Part shown: positions 31,947 to 42,521 of the stretch, piece after piece
Layout of the letters: each line of letters starts with the position of its first letter
Position numbering within the stretch: the first letter of the stretch is position 1
Source: Zygnema cylindricum
Taxonomy: Eukaryota > Streptophyta > Zygnematophyceae > Zygnematales > Zygnemataceae
Assembly (NCBI GenBank): GCA_037447655.1
Contig: JBBHKE010002990.1
Location: forward strand, 64,001 to 128,000
Reading direction: 5' to 3'
DNA length: 64,000 bases
The notes under the pieces: model-generated
Seen by the model: the letters and a program-made list of their open reading frames with translations, nothing else
The model's database searches: none
What the model was told of the DNA's origin: nothing
Program-made: the position numbers and the translations under genes

Positions 31947-32730
31947 TGAAATTTTGTGGTCTCCATTGACCCACAGAATGAGCAGCCTATGTAAAGCCTC
32001 TAGGATAATATTTACCCCTTCTACTTTCCCGCTGAATAAGCGCCGCCCAGGCACACAAACATTCTGACCACCCTCACCTCAATGAGGATAAGACTCCCCT
32101 GAGTCAAACGCAAAAAGAATCACTGAATTTGCTTACCTGAGCAGTAAGTTATGGTTGGTCAAAGATAACCTTTATAGTTACAAGCTCTCTTAGAGAGAGA
32201 GGTACGTAAATATTACTATGTCTTGGTCTGCCTACACACGACTACCTACTATTAAACCCTAGTCCAATAGGAACAATATATAGTACAAGAAGGTACAATT
32301 GGCGATATACTTATTGTACGACCATTGTACGATAAGGTCTACAAGGTGACACCTGTCAAATCTGAAGCCATGGTTCCTCCTCCCATCTTCTCCGGTATCA
32401 AATAATGTGGCGCCACGTGGCACCGCGAGATGCTATCTCCGTATGCCGCTAAAAGCTCACTTCGCGTGGCGGCTATAATGCCGGCCGTCCGATCAAAACA
32501 TATTTTACACGGTTCAAATTCGCGTACATGCAGGAATTGCTCCTTTTGGTTAGTCTGCTGTTAATTAGCGGTTGCGTTAATGTTTATGTATTTATGAAAC
32601 CCAACACGTGTATCGTTTCGTAACGCTTTAATGGTTAAGGCGTTAGACTATAGAGAATCTAGAGGTCGCAGGTCCAAATTTAGACTTAGGCATCATTTTA
32701 GCAAGATACCATTTACTTCAAAAATGATTT
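31947..32730 (-). mobile_element. Copia-type LTR fragment
   Basis: Its left end (TGAAATTTTGTGGTCTCCATTG, ACAGAATG) matches the ends of the LTRs at 5127 and 20647, and the middle retains AAAAAGAATCACTGAATTTGC. The LTR start on the right is lost. Confidence 0.65.
32624..32699 (+). promoter_or_regulatory. tRNA-like sequence antisense in LTR, closest to a type II tRNA
   Basis: AATGGTTAAGGCGTTAGACT strongly resembles the D arm and anticodon 5' stem of plant tRNA-Leu/Ser. TCTAG completes the stem around a 10-base loop (normally 7), then CGCAGGTCCAAAT stands in for the T arm. TTTT at 32696. There is no acceptor stem, so this is not a functional tRNA gene. No TATA-like motif is seen here. Confidence 0.5.
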
Positions 32731-32858
32731 CTAAATATTACAACCATATTTTGATCCTCAATTTCTTTAAAGAAAACTAAAATAAGGAACGTATTAATTA
32801 ACTCTTTCAACATTTTTGCCAATTACATTACGTTACATTGTTTAGTTTTTGAAGTTTT

Positions 32859-32885
32859 CCCCCCCCCCCCCCCCCCCCCGCGGCG

Positions 32886-32918
<33 letters not shown>
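32859..32918. repeat. C21-GCGGCGC-G32 palindromic homopolymer
   Basis: A run of 21 C, seven mixed bases and a run of 32 G. It could fold as a pure G:C hairpin or G-quadruplex. Such a structure may also be an assembly artefact. Confidence 0.9.
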
Positions 32919-32921
<3 letters not shown>

Positions 32922-32929
32922 TCCGTACG

Positions 32930-33261
32930 ATTTTTCGTACTAGGACTGTACGGACACCCAGTTCTTGCGATATATATCGCGATAATTTATGTTGGTCCCG
33001 GTACGATATATCGAGGAATTTGCTCGATCGATATTTGATATATCGAATATCGAAATTATCGCGATATGAATTTACCCGATACCCAACACTAGTGACAACA
33101 TTGTAGACGTCTACAACCGGCGCTAGCTTGGTAGACGTGACTGTCCCATCAACCGTCGATATTTTTATGACGTCACCAATCATCGGAAGTTTTGTCGTCG
33201 TTTACAACAGTCACAGTTTCGCCCCACGTCTACAACTGTCATATTTCAAAGTAAAGGTATG
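32930..33261. other. Fragments of hAT-like and Harbinger-like elements
   Basis: GATATATCGCGATAA repeats ending GATACCCAACACTAG resemble the right end of the element at 24203-24670. GTAGACGTCTACAA motifs follow, as in the Harbinger-like family. No gene. Confidence 0.45.
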
Positions 33262-33264
33262 TTA

Positions 33265-34220
33265 GGGTACTTTCGCATGTAATCGAAACTTAGTCTTGTT
33301 ACTTTGTTTTTTAGCGAAGATTCTCCGTACAACTTTCAGAGCATTCGTATGTAAAGAAATGAAATCGTAACTTTAGATTGTGATGAAAGTAGACGTGGGT
33401 GTAATTTGTGACGATTGTAGATGAGTACAAAACTCGCGACAATTGATGATGTTTACAAAATAGCGACGGTTGTAGACGTCTAACTACTTGTGACATTGTA
33501 GATGTTTGGGGTTTGTGACATTTTGATGTCACACTAAAATTATGACAGCTTCGACGTTACAAATTCTAAAACTATCCGCCATGGTTTCCAGATTTTATTT
33601 TTTAGTCCTTTCTCACTCCACTCGCCATCAAAATACGCCCAAAGATAGTCAAAAGAAATCGTTTTTAGAGATCCTTCATTCGGTACCATTAAAGACGGTT
33701 TCTATTGCAAGAATTGTGAGATAGACGCGGTATTGGGAGAGGGAGTGAGAGAGATTCACAGACTTTGCTTTTGCGAAATAGCGTCCGTTGGTCCAAATCC
33801 CCTCCACGGCCCCTGTACGGAAAACGTGCATGGAAAAAAGTCACGCACTGGCTGGAAACGTGCACTGGGTTTGTTTATGGTACTCCTCGTACAAAAATTG
33901 TAAAAAACTTCTAACAAGTGCAACAACATTTGCCTATTTGCTCACCTCATGGAACTATTTTAAAAATCACCTCCCAGGATGATTTTATATAAAGTTTGAA
34001 AATGAGCTGGTAGGACGCAAAAGTGGGTCGAAACGCGCTAGACGACAAACTCTATCACGATACACAACAAAATTCGATACAAAAAAAGTTTTAGGGTAAC
34101 GCAACTAGTACGGTGGTAATTTCATTTTTTTGGTACGGCTGCGGATTTTCTCGTTTTTTCCTAAGTTATAGAGGAAAACGACAAAAAATAATTGTAACTT
34201 TAGCACATGCAAAAGTACCC
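33265..34220. mobile_element. PIF/Harbinger-like miniature element, TTA-flanked
   Basis: TIRs GGGTACTTTCGCATGTAATCG and ACATGCAAAAGTACCC with TTA on both sides (33262-33264, 34221-34223); 956 bp. The interior contains the block also found at 8545-8876 and 23800-24181. Confidence 0.85.
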
Positions 34221-34239
34221 TTACTCGCTCTGGTTCGAT

Positions 34240-35600
34240 TTTATTATTGACACACTATACATAGCATAGTTGTGCATTTCGTGCGAATTTTAACTTTTTC
34301 CCCTTGTTGTCCATTACGTGCGGATTTCGACTTTTTTCCGAAAACTACGTAGTATTCTCTTGTTTCGTATATTTCGTAAATTTCATACTTTTTACAATGT
34401 ACGAAAAGTATGAGAATATACGGAAAGCTGTACCTTAGAAAATCCTTAAAAAAATTGAGAGAAGTACGGAAAATATACGGAAATGTACCAAATTATACGA
34501 AAATCGTACCTTGATAAACGTAAAAGTGTGAAAAATCTAAGTCGGCTATACAAAAATATACTTGAGCGTACAAAAAAGTACCCTAAAAACCCTATAATCC
34601 CGCTTAAATAACCTAAAATGAACGAAAATGTACGAAAATGGTCAACAATGTACGAAAAATGTAACGTAGATGTACCGAATAATACGAGAATGTACGAAAA
34701 TGTACAGAACAAACCCAAAATAAATAACCGCAAAAGGTACGAAAAAATATGGAAACTAAAAGTAAATGTACAAAAAATATACCCTATACCCCCTCACCTA
34801 ACCCTAAAATGTACTGACATTAACGGCTCTGTTCGAAAAATGTACATAAACTGTACGGATGCGAAGTATGGTACGACTTTTTATAGTTTTTTCAAAATGG
34901 TTTGATGCGCACTGTATGTAGTAATCGTTAGTTTACTCCGTGCGTTTTATGCGCATAGGACATCTATGATTTTTTCCAATTTTTACGTAGTATTCGTCGA
35001 TTCTATTCTTTCGTAAACTTCGTGAAGTTTCCGCTGTATGGCAGATAAAATTGTACATAAATTGTCCCGTTAACCCTAAAAATTATAAAAATCCTAAAAC
35101 GTACGGCAAATATACGTGAATATACGGAAAGTGTACCCTAAAAGTGCGTATATTGTAGGGCAGCTGTATCGATTTATACGGTATTGTACGCAATGTACGA
35201 AATGTACCTTAAAACTATAAAATCCCTCGTTAAAGAACCGTCAAAAGTACATATATACACGGACACTGTACAAAAATGTACGAAGACTTTATACAGTATA
35301 ACAGAAGTATACGAAAATGTACAATAACTAAATGCCTTAAAGTCATAACGTCAAAAGTACAGACATATACAGACTTTGTACATAGATGTACAAAAAATAG
35401 ACGACCGTTGTCTTGAAATATACACAAATGTACGAGAATGTACCCTAAAAACCCTAAAATACCCCTTTAAAAAACCTTAAAAATACTAATGTATACGGAC
35501 ACACTACGTAAATGTACATAAATGTACGTATACATAGTCGAGTACGCGTTTTATCAATTTTCAAAAATCGTTAAATGTGAATCGTACGTAGTATTCGCGC
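34240..35600. repeat. Degenerate GTACGAAAATGTAC repeats with CCCTAAA motifs
   Basis: More than 1 kb of imperfect repeats. Units of about 110-125 bp can be seen starting near 35218, 35329 and 35455 (ACGTCAAAAGTACA..TATACGGAC..TGTACA). Interspersed are CCCTAAAA and ACCCTAAAAACCCTAAAA motifs (about 34582, 34800, 35070, 35440) like the plant telomere unit. No gene. Confidence 0.6.
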
Positions 35601-35638
35601 GTTGGTTTCGTGCGTAACATGCGATTTGAACAACTATT

Positions 35639-36108
35639 GCACGATTCACACTAGAAATGGATGACAAATGAGATGAGGAAACGAATAATCCCGTACCATT
35701 CAGGGCGCAAAAAAACAAAAACATAGGAGCCAAACAGGTCCACTGCTAGGCTGTCAACCTTTTTGGTGCGTAGTGACGGACAAAATATATGATTTGGAGC
35801 GTAGTGACGAACAAAACATACGGTCAAGTGCGTTAAAACTTGACAACCGTGGTTAATCATCTTCTTTTCCGAAAAACCATCATCTTATTTTTCGGAAAAC
35901 CTTTTCGGAATGCAGAAATGCGACTTTGAAAAAACAGGAAGTCGTATCCCGAATGAATGAATGAGTGAATGAATCGTACGGCAACATGAATCACATCCCG
36001 ACGTTTTTGTTGACGTGAGGTGACGTCAAGGGCGATTCACGTCCAAACAAAAAAAAGGGACATTCATTTCCTCATCTCATCCGTCATCCATTTCACCGCA
36101 AATCGTGC
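35639..36108. mobile_element. Long-TIR miniature element, copy 2
   Basis: GCACGATTCACACTAGAAAT at the left and CATTTCACCGCAAATCGTGC at the right, 470 bp, without the 51-bp triplication seen in copy 1. It conserves the GAGCGTAGTGACGGACAAAA interior. Confidence 0.75.
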
Positions 36109-36216
36109 ATATGATGCATAGTGACGTGAGTTAATTCGTGATGCGAGTCTTCTAACAGGATTTATGACTTTATGAGTTTATGTGCTTCTTGATGTCCGAG
36201 CCTTTTGCAACAACTA

Positions 36217-36717
36217 CTCCGCGAATCGTTATTAGAGTAATGAAAAAATTAGAGTAAAAAAAGAGAAAAAAATAATTAGAGTTATGAACTCAAATTTGTG
36301 TGATAGAACTTTTTCAAAAAGGAATTTACTCTAATTTATGAGGTGTACTCTAATTTGGCGCGCTAATACCTCTACTCTAAGTTAGGTATTCGTACAGAAT
36401 CTGACAAAACGTACAGTTTATCGTCACTATGAGGTTTGCACTACGCGGTTTGTTAAAACGCAATTACATGATAACGACCTTAATTAAATCATTATTTGAA
36501 CTTTTTTACTTACAAAAGTACAATTTTGTACGGTCGGACGTCTGCCGTACTCCATACTATTTAAATCGAACCTATATTAGAATCTTTTTACGCTAATTAA
36601 ACCTTACCTTAAATAGAAGAATGAAAAATTTAGAATCACTTACTCTATTTAAGGTGATAGAGTCGAAATTTAGGGCGGCCGAATAAGCGTTATTTACTAA
36701 AATTACGATTTGTGGTG
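36217..36717. mobile_element. TA-flanked miniature element, long version
   Basis: Starts CTCCGCGAATCGTTATTAGAG after TA and ends ATTACGATTTGTGGTG before TA (36718-36719). About 501 bp, the largest member of the family here. Confidence 0.55.
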
Positions 36718-36734
36718 TAGTAAATCAACGCCCG

Positions 36735-36820
36735 TTACACGGGCATGGACCGTGTCCTGTTTTATCATGCCCCTTTATCATGTCACTTTATCATGCGCAT
36801 GGACCGTGTCCTGTTTATCA
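36735..36820 (+). repeat. Direct repeat of GCATGGACCGTGTCCTGTTT
   Basis: Two copies about 57 bp apart, with TTTATCATG units between them. Confidence 0.75.
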
Positions 36821-37020
36821 AAACTTCTTAGGGTGGCGTTCCATGACGAAAAGTGGGGTAGTTTACAGAAATCGACGCCTATCCGTATCATTCCGTACCG
36901 CTTATTTTGTTTTTATGAGCGAACAACATTACAGAGAATCTTGCCAAAATTCTCCAAAGTTATGGGAGCTAACAATCATTGTTGGATTTGTTTTCGTGAA
37001 GCATTCGCTTCGAAATCTTT

Positions 37021-37063
37021 TGTAAATGGTGATGTACCTCGTCGAGGTACATCACCATTTACA
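37021..37063. repeat. Perfect 21-bp inverted repeat with 1-base centre
   Basis: TGTAAATGGTGATGTACCTCG, a single T, then its exact reverse complement. No surrounding TIR or gene explains it. Confidence 0.92.
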
Positions 37064-38581
37064 GAAAAATTTGAGCCGCGACACGTTGGATAATGAACAT
37101 ACGTGTCAAGGCGACAAACAACGGAAATCGAAAAATTTCGCACATGATACATCCATTCGAAAATCCTAACCGAAATCACAAAAGTAATCTCGTAACGAAA
37201 TTTCGTCGCGCTACTTTTGTTATCACCCATTTGTCACACTATTTGTGGTAGCGCTCATTCGTCACGCGAAAAAACAAAAAAGTCAAAAACCCTAAAAAAT
37301 TGAGGTGGTATCTGACAAGGCGTCTGCAAAGAGTACAAAATAAAAAAATAATGTTGTACGATGATCTGGTCCACACGTACATGGTACGCAAATGAAGATT
37401 TCAAGTTGAAGCTGGTCGGTGAGAAAAACATTTGCCGATTTTCAATATATGATCTTATCTTACGTGGTACCATTCAATTTCGAGCACGTGGATTACAAAC
37501 TCTGCGCGATAGAACATCTATATAAAAGTCATAGACCGTTGGTCGTCTGTTTGAAAACCTTTAAATAGGCAAAAAAATTGTTCGTCTGCACCCGTAAACA
37601 GCGTGGCCCCCGCCCGACGTCAACAAACGGGTAACGTTGCCCCTCGGCCCACGTCAGCGACCGGGTATTTCCCAAAGTACAGTACCCCCTCGGCAATCGT
37701 TTTTGACTGTCAGATATTGGCTGCTCCATCCCGTCACCGACCAGGTAATATAACTAACAAAGTACCCCCTCGGCAACCGTTTCTCACCATCAGATCTCGG
37801 CTGCTAAAACAAGGGGAAATGAGAGTCGAAGGAGAGAGAAAACGTACGGTCTTGCTCCGCCATGGGTCCAGTGTAGGATCCCACTCCAAGTGCCACGTGG
37901 CACGCAACGATCAGCAATGTCAAGGTAACGGTGATGGCAGCCATGGCTACAAACTTGCCACGTCACTTTAACGCAATAAATTGGCAACAAACGCCACGTG
38001 GCAGTTTTAATAGAATAAAATCTTAAATTGAGGACGATTAGAGTTTTGAGCTATGAGGCTGAAAAACCGTCTTTCTTTGTTTTCCATCAAGCGGGCAAAG
38101 CATCAAACTCGTCCGAGTTCCGACGTGTCTAATGAAGAGAAACTCATCCGACGTGTATGGGAAACTCTTCCTACGTGTACACCGCAAAGAAACGTCTGAC
38201 CTCACTGACACCTTTTTGTACGATTCACTACAGTGCTGTACTGTACTGTACTGTAATGAACAGTACTTTGATTTGTACTCACGGATTCAGGTACGGCCTA
38301 TACGGGAAAGTGTCGATCTTCCCTCCGTATGGCAATTCACTACATATCGGCTGAATATCGGAAATCGCATAGCAAAACCGTACGCTTTCGGCCGCCCTCG
38401 CATGTTCCGTCGCCTGGCGTCGCATGCGCACATTGCGGCGGTGCGCGCATGCGACGCGAAAAGGGGCAGGCGGAGCGCATCTCGTGCAGGGAAGTGTACG
38501 GAAGGTATGGCAGGGGAAGTACAGCTGTCGAGGGGCTAAAGTAACTACAAAACGAATGTCAGCCGTTAGATCTGAATTGAA
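37064..38581. other. Intergenic with duplicated segment and G-box motifs
   Basis: A stretch of about 95 bp is duplicated (about 37650-37805: GTACCCCCTCGGCAA..CGTTT, then TCAGAT..TCGGCTGCT). CCACGTGGCA (G-box) occurs near 37892 and 37993. A GC-rich hairpin lies at 38417-38457 and CTGTACTGTACTGTA at about 38233-38255. No convincing reading frame. Confidence 0.5.
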
Positions 38582-39459
38582 GTGTGCGAAAATGAAATCG
38601 GAAACTTTGAAGTGTGACGGTTGTAGACATAGGTACAACTTTGTGACGGTTGACGACGACTACAAAATTGGTGACGCCAACAAAAACAGAGACAGTTGTA
38701 GACGTCTAGATTTTTGTAATTTTGTGACATTGCAGATGTCTAGGGTTTTGTAACATTGACACGTCACGCTCACTTGTGACAACGTCGACGTCACAGATTC
38801 AAGAACTTTCGGCCATGGATACCCGATTTCGTTCTTTCTACTTTTTCCGCTCTACTTGCCATAAAAATATACATAAAGTTAGTCAAAGGAATTAATTTTC
38901 AAATATATTTCATTTCATACCAGTTTTGTCGTGCCTCATTTTAAAAAGTGTGAGATAAAAGGGATATTGTGAGAGGGAGAGGGGAGACCAACGAAGACGC
39001 AAAATTCTACCCAGGACCCATGAATGAAAGTGGAACTCCGCGACCCCTGCAGATTTTTTTCTGTACATCCTCGTCTTTTCCGTACATGCGCTTGACGGGC
39101 AGGGAGAAAAATAGCGAGTACTCTCCCTTGTCCTAAAATTTTCCCACTCGTGTGTCGCGTGCATGGGCCGTTTTGCATTCGTTGTTTGGGTGGTACTTTC
39201 CCTGAAATCACCTCGCGAGGTGATTTTTGATAAAGTTTTTTGACTGGCTGGATTCTCTTGCCTTGGGGTCGAAAAAAGGAAAACGACAAAATTTGTTAAG
39301 ATGACGACAAACATGAAGTACATTCAAAGTATCGACTTGACGTTTGCTGTACTTTTAAAGAATTGTTTTTTTGTACAGTAAAGTTTTTCTCGTACGGAAT
39401 TGCGTTTTGGGTGAAAACGACAGATTAAAGTCGATACTTTAACACATGGGGACGTACCC
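38582..39459. mobile_element. Harbinger-like miniature element, left end missing
   Basis: Follows element B closely (GTACAACTTTGTGACGGTTGA, CGGCCATGGATACCCGATTTCG) and keeps the right TIR ACATGGGGACGTACCC followed by TTA. About 75 bp of the left end are lost. Confidence 0.75.
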
Positions 39460-41027
39460 TTACTGGTGGTGTTTTTTTCGCCACTTGAAACATACTTGTC
39501 GGAATGTCGATTTGACAGTTGCGATTAAAGGGTAGGATTCTCAGCTTCCAATTGGCGGTCTCAAATTGAAAACCGCACAAATGTGTACGGAGGAAAGATG
39601 TTTTAAGTGGCAAAAAAAATATTAACTTTAATAGCGGTACAGGGTAGTTTTATTTTGACGGTTTAACAAGCACATTGTCATTAAATCTTCAAGTAACCAG
39701 TCTAACTATTCCGTAATCTTGGAAATTCCGGACGATTTTACTCCAGACGGCGAGTATTTTAAACCATGTAAAGAAAAATTGTCCAATCTTACGTTATCCG
39801 CGTTCACATTACCCTGAAATTCCTAAAAAGCCCTAAGAAACCCTAAACTAAAACTTCCCACCAATAGATTTTTTTCAACAAAACAAAGATAGCTTTGAAT
39901 ACTATGCTGCAAATCGAAACAACTCAATGTACTTTTTTTTTTTTTTTTGAATTAAACTAACAGCAACTTTTTCCTTTGCTATTGATTCAATCACCACATA
40001 TTAATTGCATTAATGAAATCAATGGCTATGATGGTCTGTGGTGAAACTACTCCAAAACCATACAAAAATCATTATATAACAAAATACGAGTCGAGTTCAC
40101 ATAATCTCTTTATTTTAACAACTCATTTTACACAAAAAAAAAAAATAAGCCACATGCCTCAAAAACTTATTTTATAAAAAATAAAACTTGGAATCTCAAC
40201 CATACGCATCAATTCACATGTCGAGTCCGTGACAAACTGTCACTAAACTCTTTCGACATACATAGAAACTTGTCTTCATCATTTTCGTTCTGAATCTCTC
40301 GATTCCCACTTTAGTTTCTAATTGGAGAAAATTAAAAACTAACAACAAAAGGTTATTGTACAATCCAAGAAAATACTGAAGCGTAAGAATAGAAAGGACT
40401 TTGAATACGGTACTCGAGAAAATTTCTCAACAAAGATCCTCAATTGGTTTAATTTTTTAAGTTACAAATCGTGATTCGTTCGAATTTATACCTTTTATAT
40501 TTGAAGTTTACTAGGCTCAAAAATTATGAACAACCGAGTTCCAGGCATTAAAAACAAAATAAAATTATGGATTTCAGTCAAAAAAAAAGAAAAAGCTATA
40601 GATAAATTGAAGATAGATAAATTGAAAATATACGTTTTTATTAGACTAAACACATGTTTTTCATTATACGCAATAGAGAAAAGCGATATTTACCAAGAAT
40701 ATTAATAAAAGCAAGAACATCTAAACAAGAAATACTGAAATAATGTACACCGGAACAAAAAATGATGTCGTTATCTTTAGGAAGAAACCATAAAATTGTA
40801 CATATTACAAATAATGAACAAATCTTCTATACATTATATATCCTTTACAAGTTACATATATCGGTAAATCCTACCTTTAGAAACATAAAACTTATTTGTT
40901 AACAAATTTCAACTACGATACAAAAAAAATTACACTTCCAAAGAACTAACCTTTTCCCTAACCAAAGTTAAATCTGACAAAACCCTAACAAAAAAAGAAC
41001 AAAACTCATTCACGACTCTAGTTATAG
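39460..41027. other. AT-rich intergenic DNA
   Basis: 39465-39630 is an inverted relative of 30760-30990. The remainder is low-GC with short A and T runs and no gene signal; its right part is presumably 3' flank of the minus-strand exons at 41028. Confidence 0.5.
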
Positions 41028-41313
41028 TTAAGAAATAGGAGGATAATTGACTTCATTCAATTGGGGTTTTACAGTTAACAATTTGTCCGAGTTTATAGCG
41101 AGAATAAAACGACACGGCAAATGCCCCATAGCTTGTGGTCGAGGCGAAATTACAAGGACATAGGTTTGGCCGAAAATAAGAGTAGTTTGGGGACAAATAA
41201 CAGTATATGTACTTTTTAGGTCCGAATAAGCGAGCCACGAGTCAACCAAATCGCCTTCACTATTAACCATGGTTATGGTGACAGGATTGGGTTGTGGAGT
41301 TTGATGATTATTT
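41028..41313 (-). CDS. Terminal exon, calpain-domain-III/C2-like protein
   Basis: Minus strand: after an acceptor TTTTGCAG the frame reads NNHQTPQPNPVTITMVNSEG to a stop at 41028, 95 codons. The alternating hydrophobic pattern (STYTVICP, FGQTYVLVIS, LPCRFILAI) suggests a beta-sandwich. Together with the exon at 41772-41881 it resembles the C2-like domain III of calpain-type proteins, but I cannot name the gene, and no protease core is in view. The joining phase (one base) agrees exactly with the preceding exon's two-base overhang. Confidence 0.5.
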
Positions 41314-41363
41314 CTGCAAAACATCTCAAGTTTTACTAGTTACGAGAGTCATTTTCAAGACTA

Positions 41364-41401
41364 CACAGTGAATCTTTATTAGCGTTATAAATATATACAT
41401 A

Positions 41402-41459
<58 letters not shown>

Positions 41460-41650
41460 GTTAGTGTACGGTTTATTTTGGTCTTACTTATTGCAATTTA
41501 AGTCTGAAGAATGTGGGCGACTTAAAACCGCTTACCAGATGATAGTTAAGAAAAAAACAATAAGTATATTAAACGCTATTTTATGTTTAGGGTCCAGAAA
41601 AAAAATTGGCACTAGATTAGTGTCATGAATGCTGATAGCGATTCATGGTG
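41364..41650. mobile_element. TA-flanked miniature element in the intron
   Basis: CACAGTGAATCTTTATTAGCG to GATAGCGATTCATGGTG with TA on both sides. It encloses a (CA)n/(TA)n microsatellite at about 41395-41458. Confidence 0.55.
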
Positions 41651-41771
41651 TATCTCTGTTATCTGAACAAAATCCAAGCAGTATTACACAAATTACAATA
41701 TAACATAAAAGTCAGTTCACAATCCCACAAAAGATAGCTTACAATCTAAAAAAAAACAAAAAAAAACTTAC

Positions 41772-41881
41772 AATCTCGGGTCTTCTTGCATGACGGCGAA
41801 AAATGCGAGTGAACAATTTTCTTTTCCGACGGTGACTGAATATCGAAGGCGCGTGACATCCAGGAACTTTCCCGGAATTTG
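41772..41881 (-). CDS. Penultimate exon, calpain-domain-III/C2-like protein
   Basis: Bounded by an acceptor GATATCGCAG and a donor GTAAGTT on the minus strand. The 110 bp encode QIPGKFLDVTRLRYSVTVGK, then NCSLAFFAVMQEDPR and the first two bases of a Leu codon. The hydrophobic run followed by MQEDPR is reminiscent of the SQEDKR/MQKDRR strand in calpain domain III. Earlier exons are not found with confidence; a TONNEAU1-like exon lies 550 bp upstream on the same strand in a compatible phase, but I see no reason to think the two encode one natural protein. Confidence 0.5.
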
Positions 41882-41949
41882 CTGCGATATCAGCCCACAA
41901 GGGGCAAAACTTATGGAAAGGGAAAAAAAGCCGGACTGCAAACCAGCAA

Positions 41950-42175
41950 CCCAGAACATATGAGAAAAAGGAGAGGAGGGGAGAGAGAGAAAAGAGAGGC
42001 GGAACGAGAGAGAGAGAGGAAAGAGAGAGTGAGAGAGGAGTGTGAGAGAGAAAGAGAGAGAGAAGGGGAGAAAAAGGGAGAGAGAGAGAGGCAGAGGGAG
42101 AGAGAGGGGAGAGAGAGAGGGAGAGGGAGAGGAGGAAAGAGGGAAAGGAGGTGGGAGAGAGGGAGAGGGATGCGA
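41950..42175 (+). repeat. (GA)n-rich simple repeat
   Basis: Degenerate GAGAGA/GAGGGA repeats; the frames through it are low-complexity. Confidence 0.9.
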
Positions 42176-42434
42176 AATGCCCCAACCTAAAATTGCTAAA
42201 TGCCAACAAGGAAAACCAGATGTGTGAGAAAGCGGCCTCCTGCAAGTGTCAGTCTACCATACCTTTGTGTTCGTTTGCATCCCAAAAATGCTATTCATCA
42301 ATTTTAGGCCAATTGCTTGACTTTTTCTTGTCATACTATTCCTGATTGCTACAGCAATGCACATAATTTATTTTTCACCAGAAATATATGAGGAGTGGTT
42401 GACCAGAATTGCAAGAGTTAATCAATTCAAGTAC

Positions 42435-42521
42435 CCGAAGTTTCGGTAACGTTCCATTTTTCTCCAAAGTTGTTGCCACCAAAGCTTTAACTTCCACCAT
42501 TTCTCGCTTGTATTCCTCCAT
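42435..42521 (-). CDS. TONNEAU1-like first exon
   Basis: From ATG 42521 (ATAATAATGGAGG) the minus strand encodes 29 residues, MEEYKREMVEVKALVATTLE then KNGTLPKLR, ending at a GTACTT donor-like site. From memory this matches the start of plant TONNEAU1 (TON1) at Y.REM...K.LV..TLEK.G.L.K.R, about 15 identities in 27, and the similarity stops exactly at the proposed exon end. TON1 is a FOP/LisH-type protein that recruits the TTP complex to organise cortical microtubules and the preprophase band. The following exon (starting AELRA in TON1) was not found in the next 1.5 kb, where unrelated exons lie. It may be a split, distant or captured exon. Confidence 0.6.

Noticed and set aside
32624-32699. 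Functional tRNA gene
   Set aside because: No acceptor stem pairing, an anticodon loop that is too long and an imperfect T arm; kept only as a tRNA-like LTR module.
34240-35600. True telomere or chromosome end
   Set aside because: CCCTAAA motifs are scattered and imperfect, and ordinary transposon DNA continues on both sides.
37603-37971. 122-codon plus-strand frame
   Set aside because: It starts at a non-ATG codon and reads through a duplicated segment; no family recognised.
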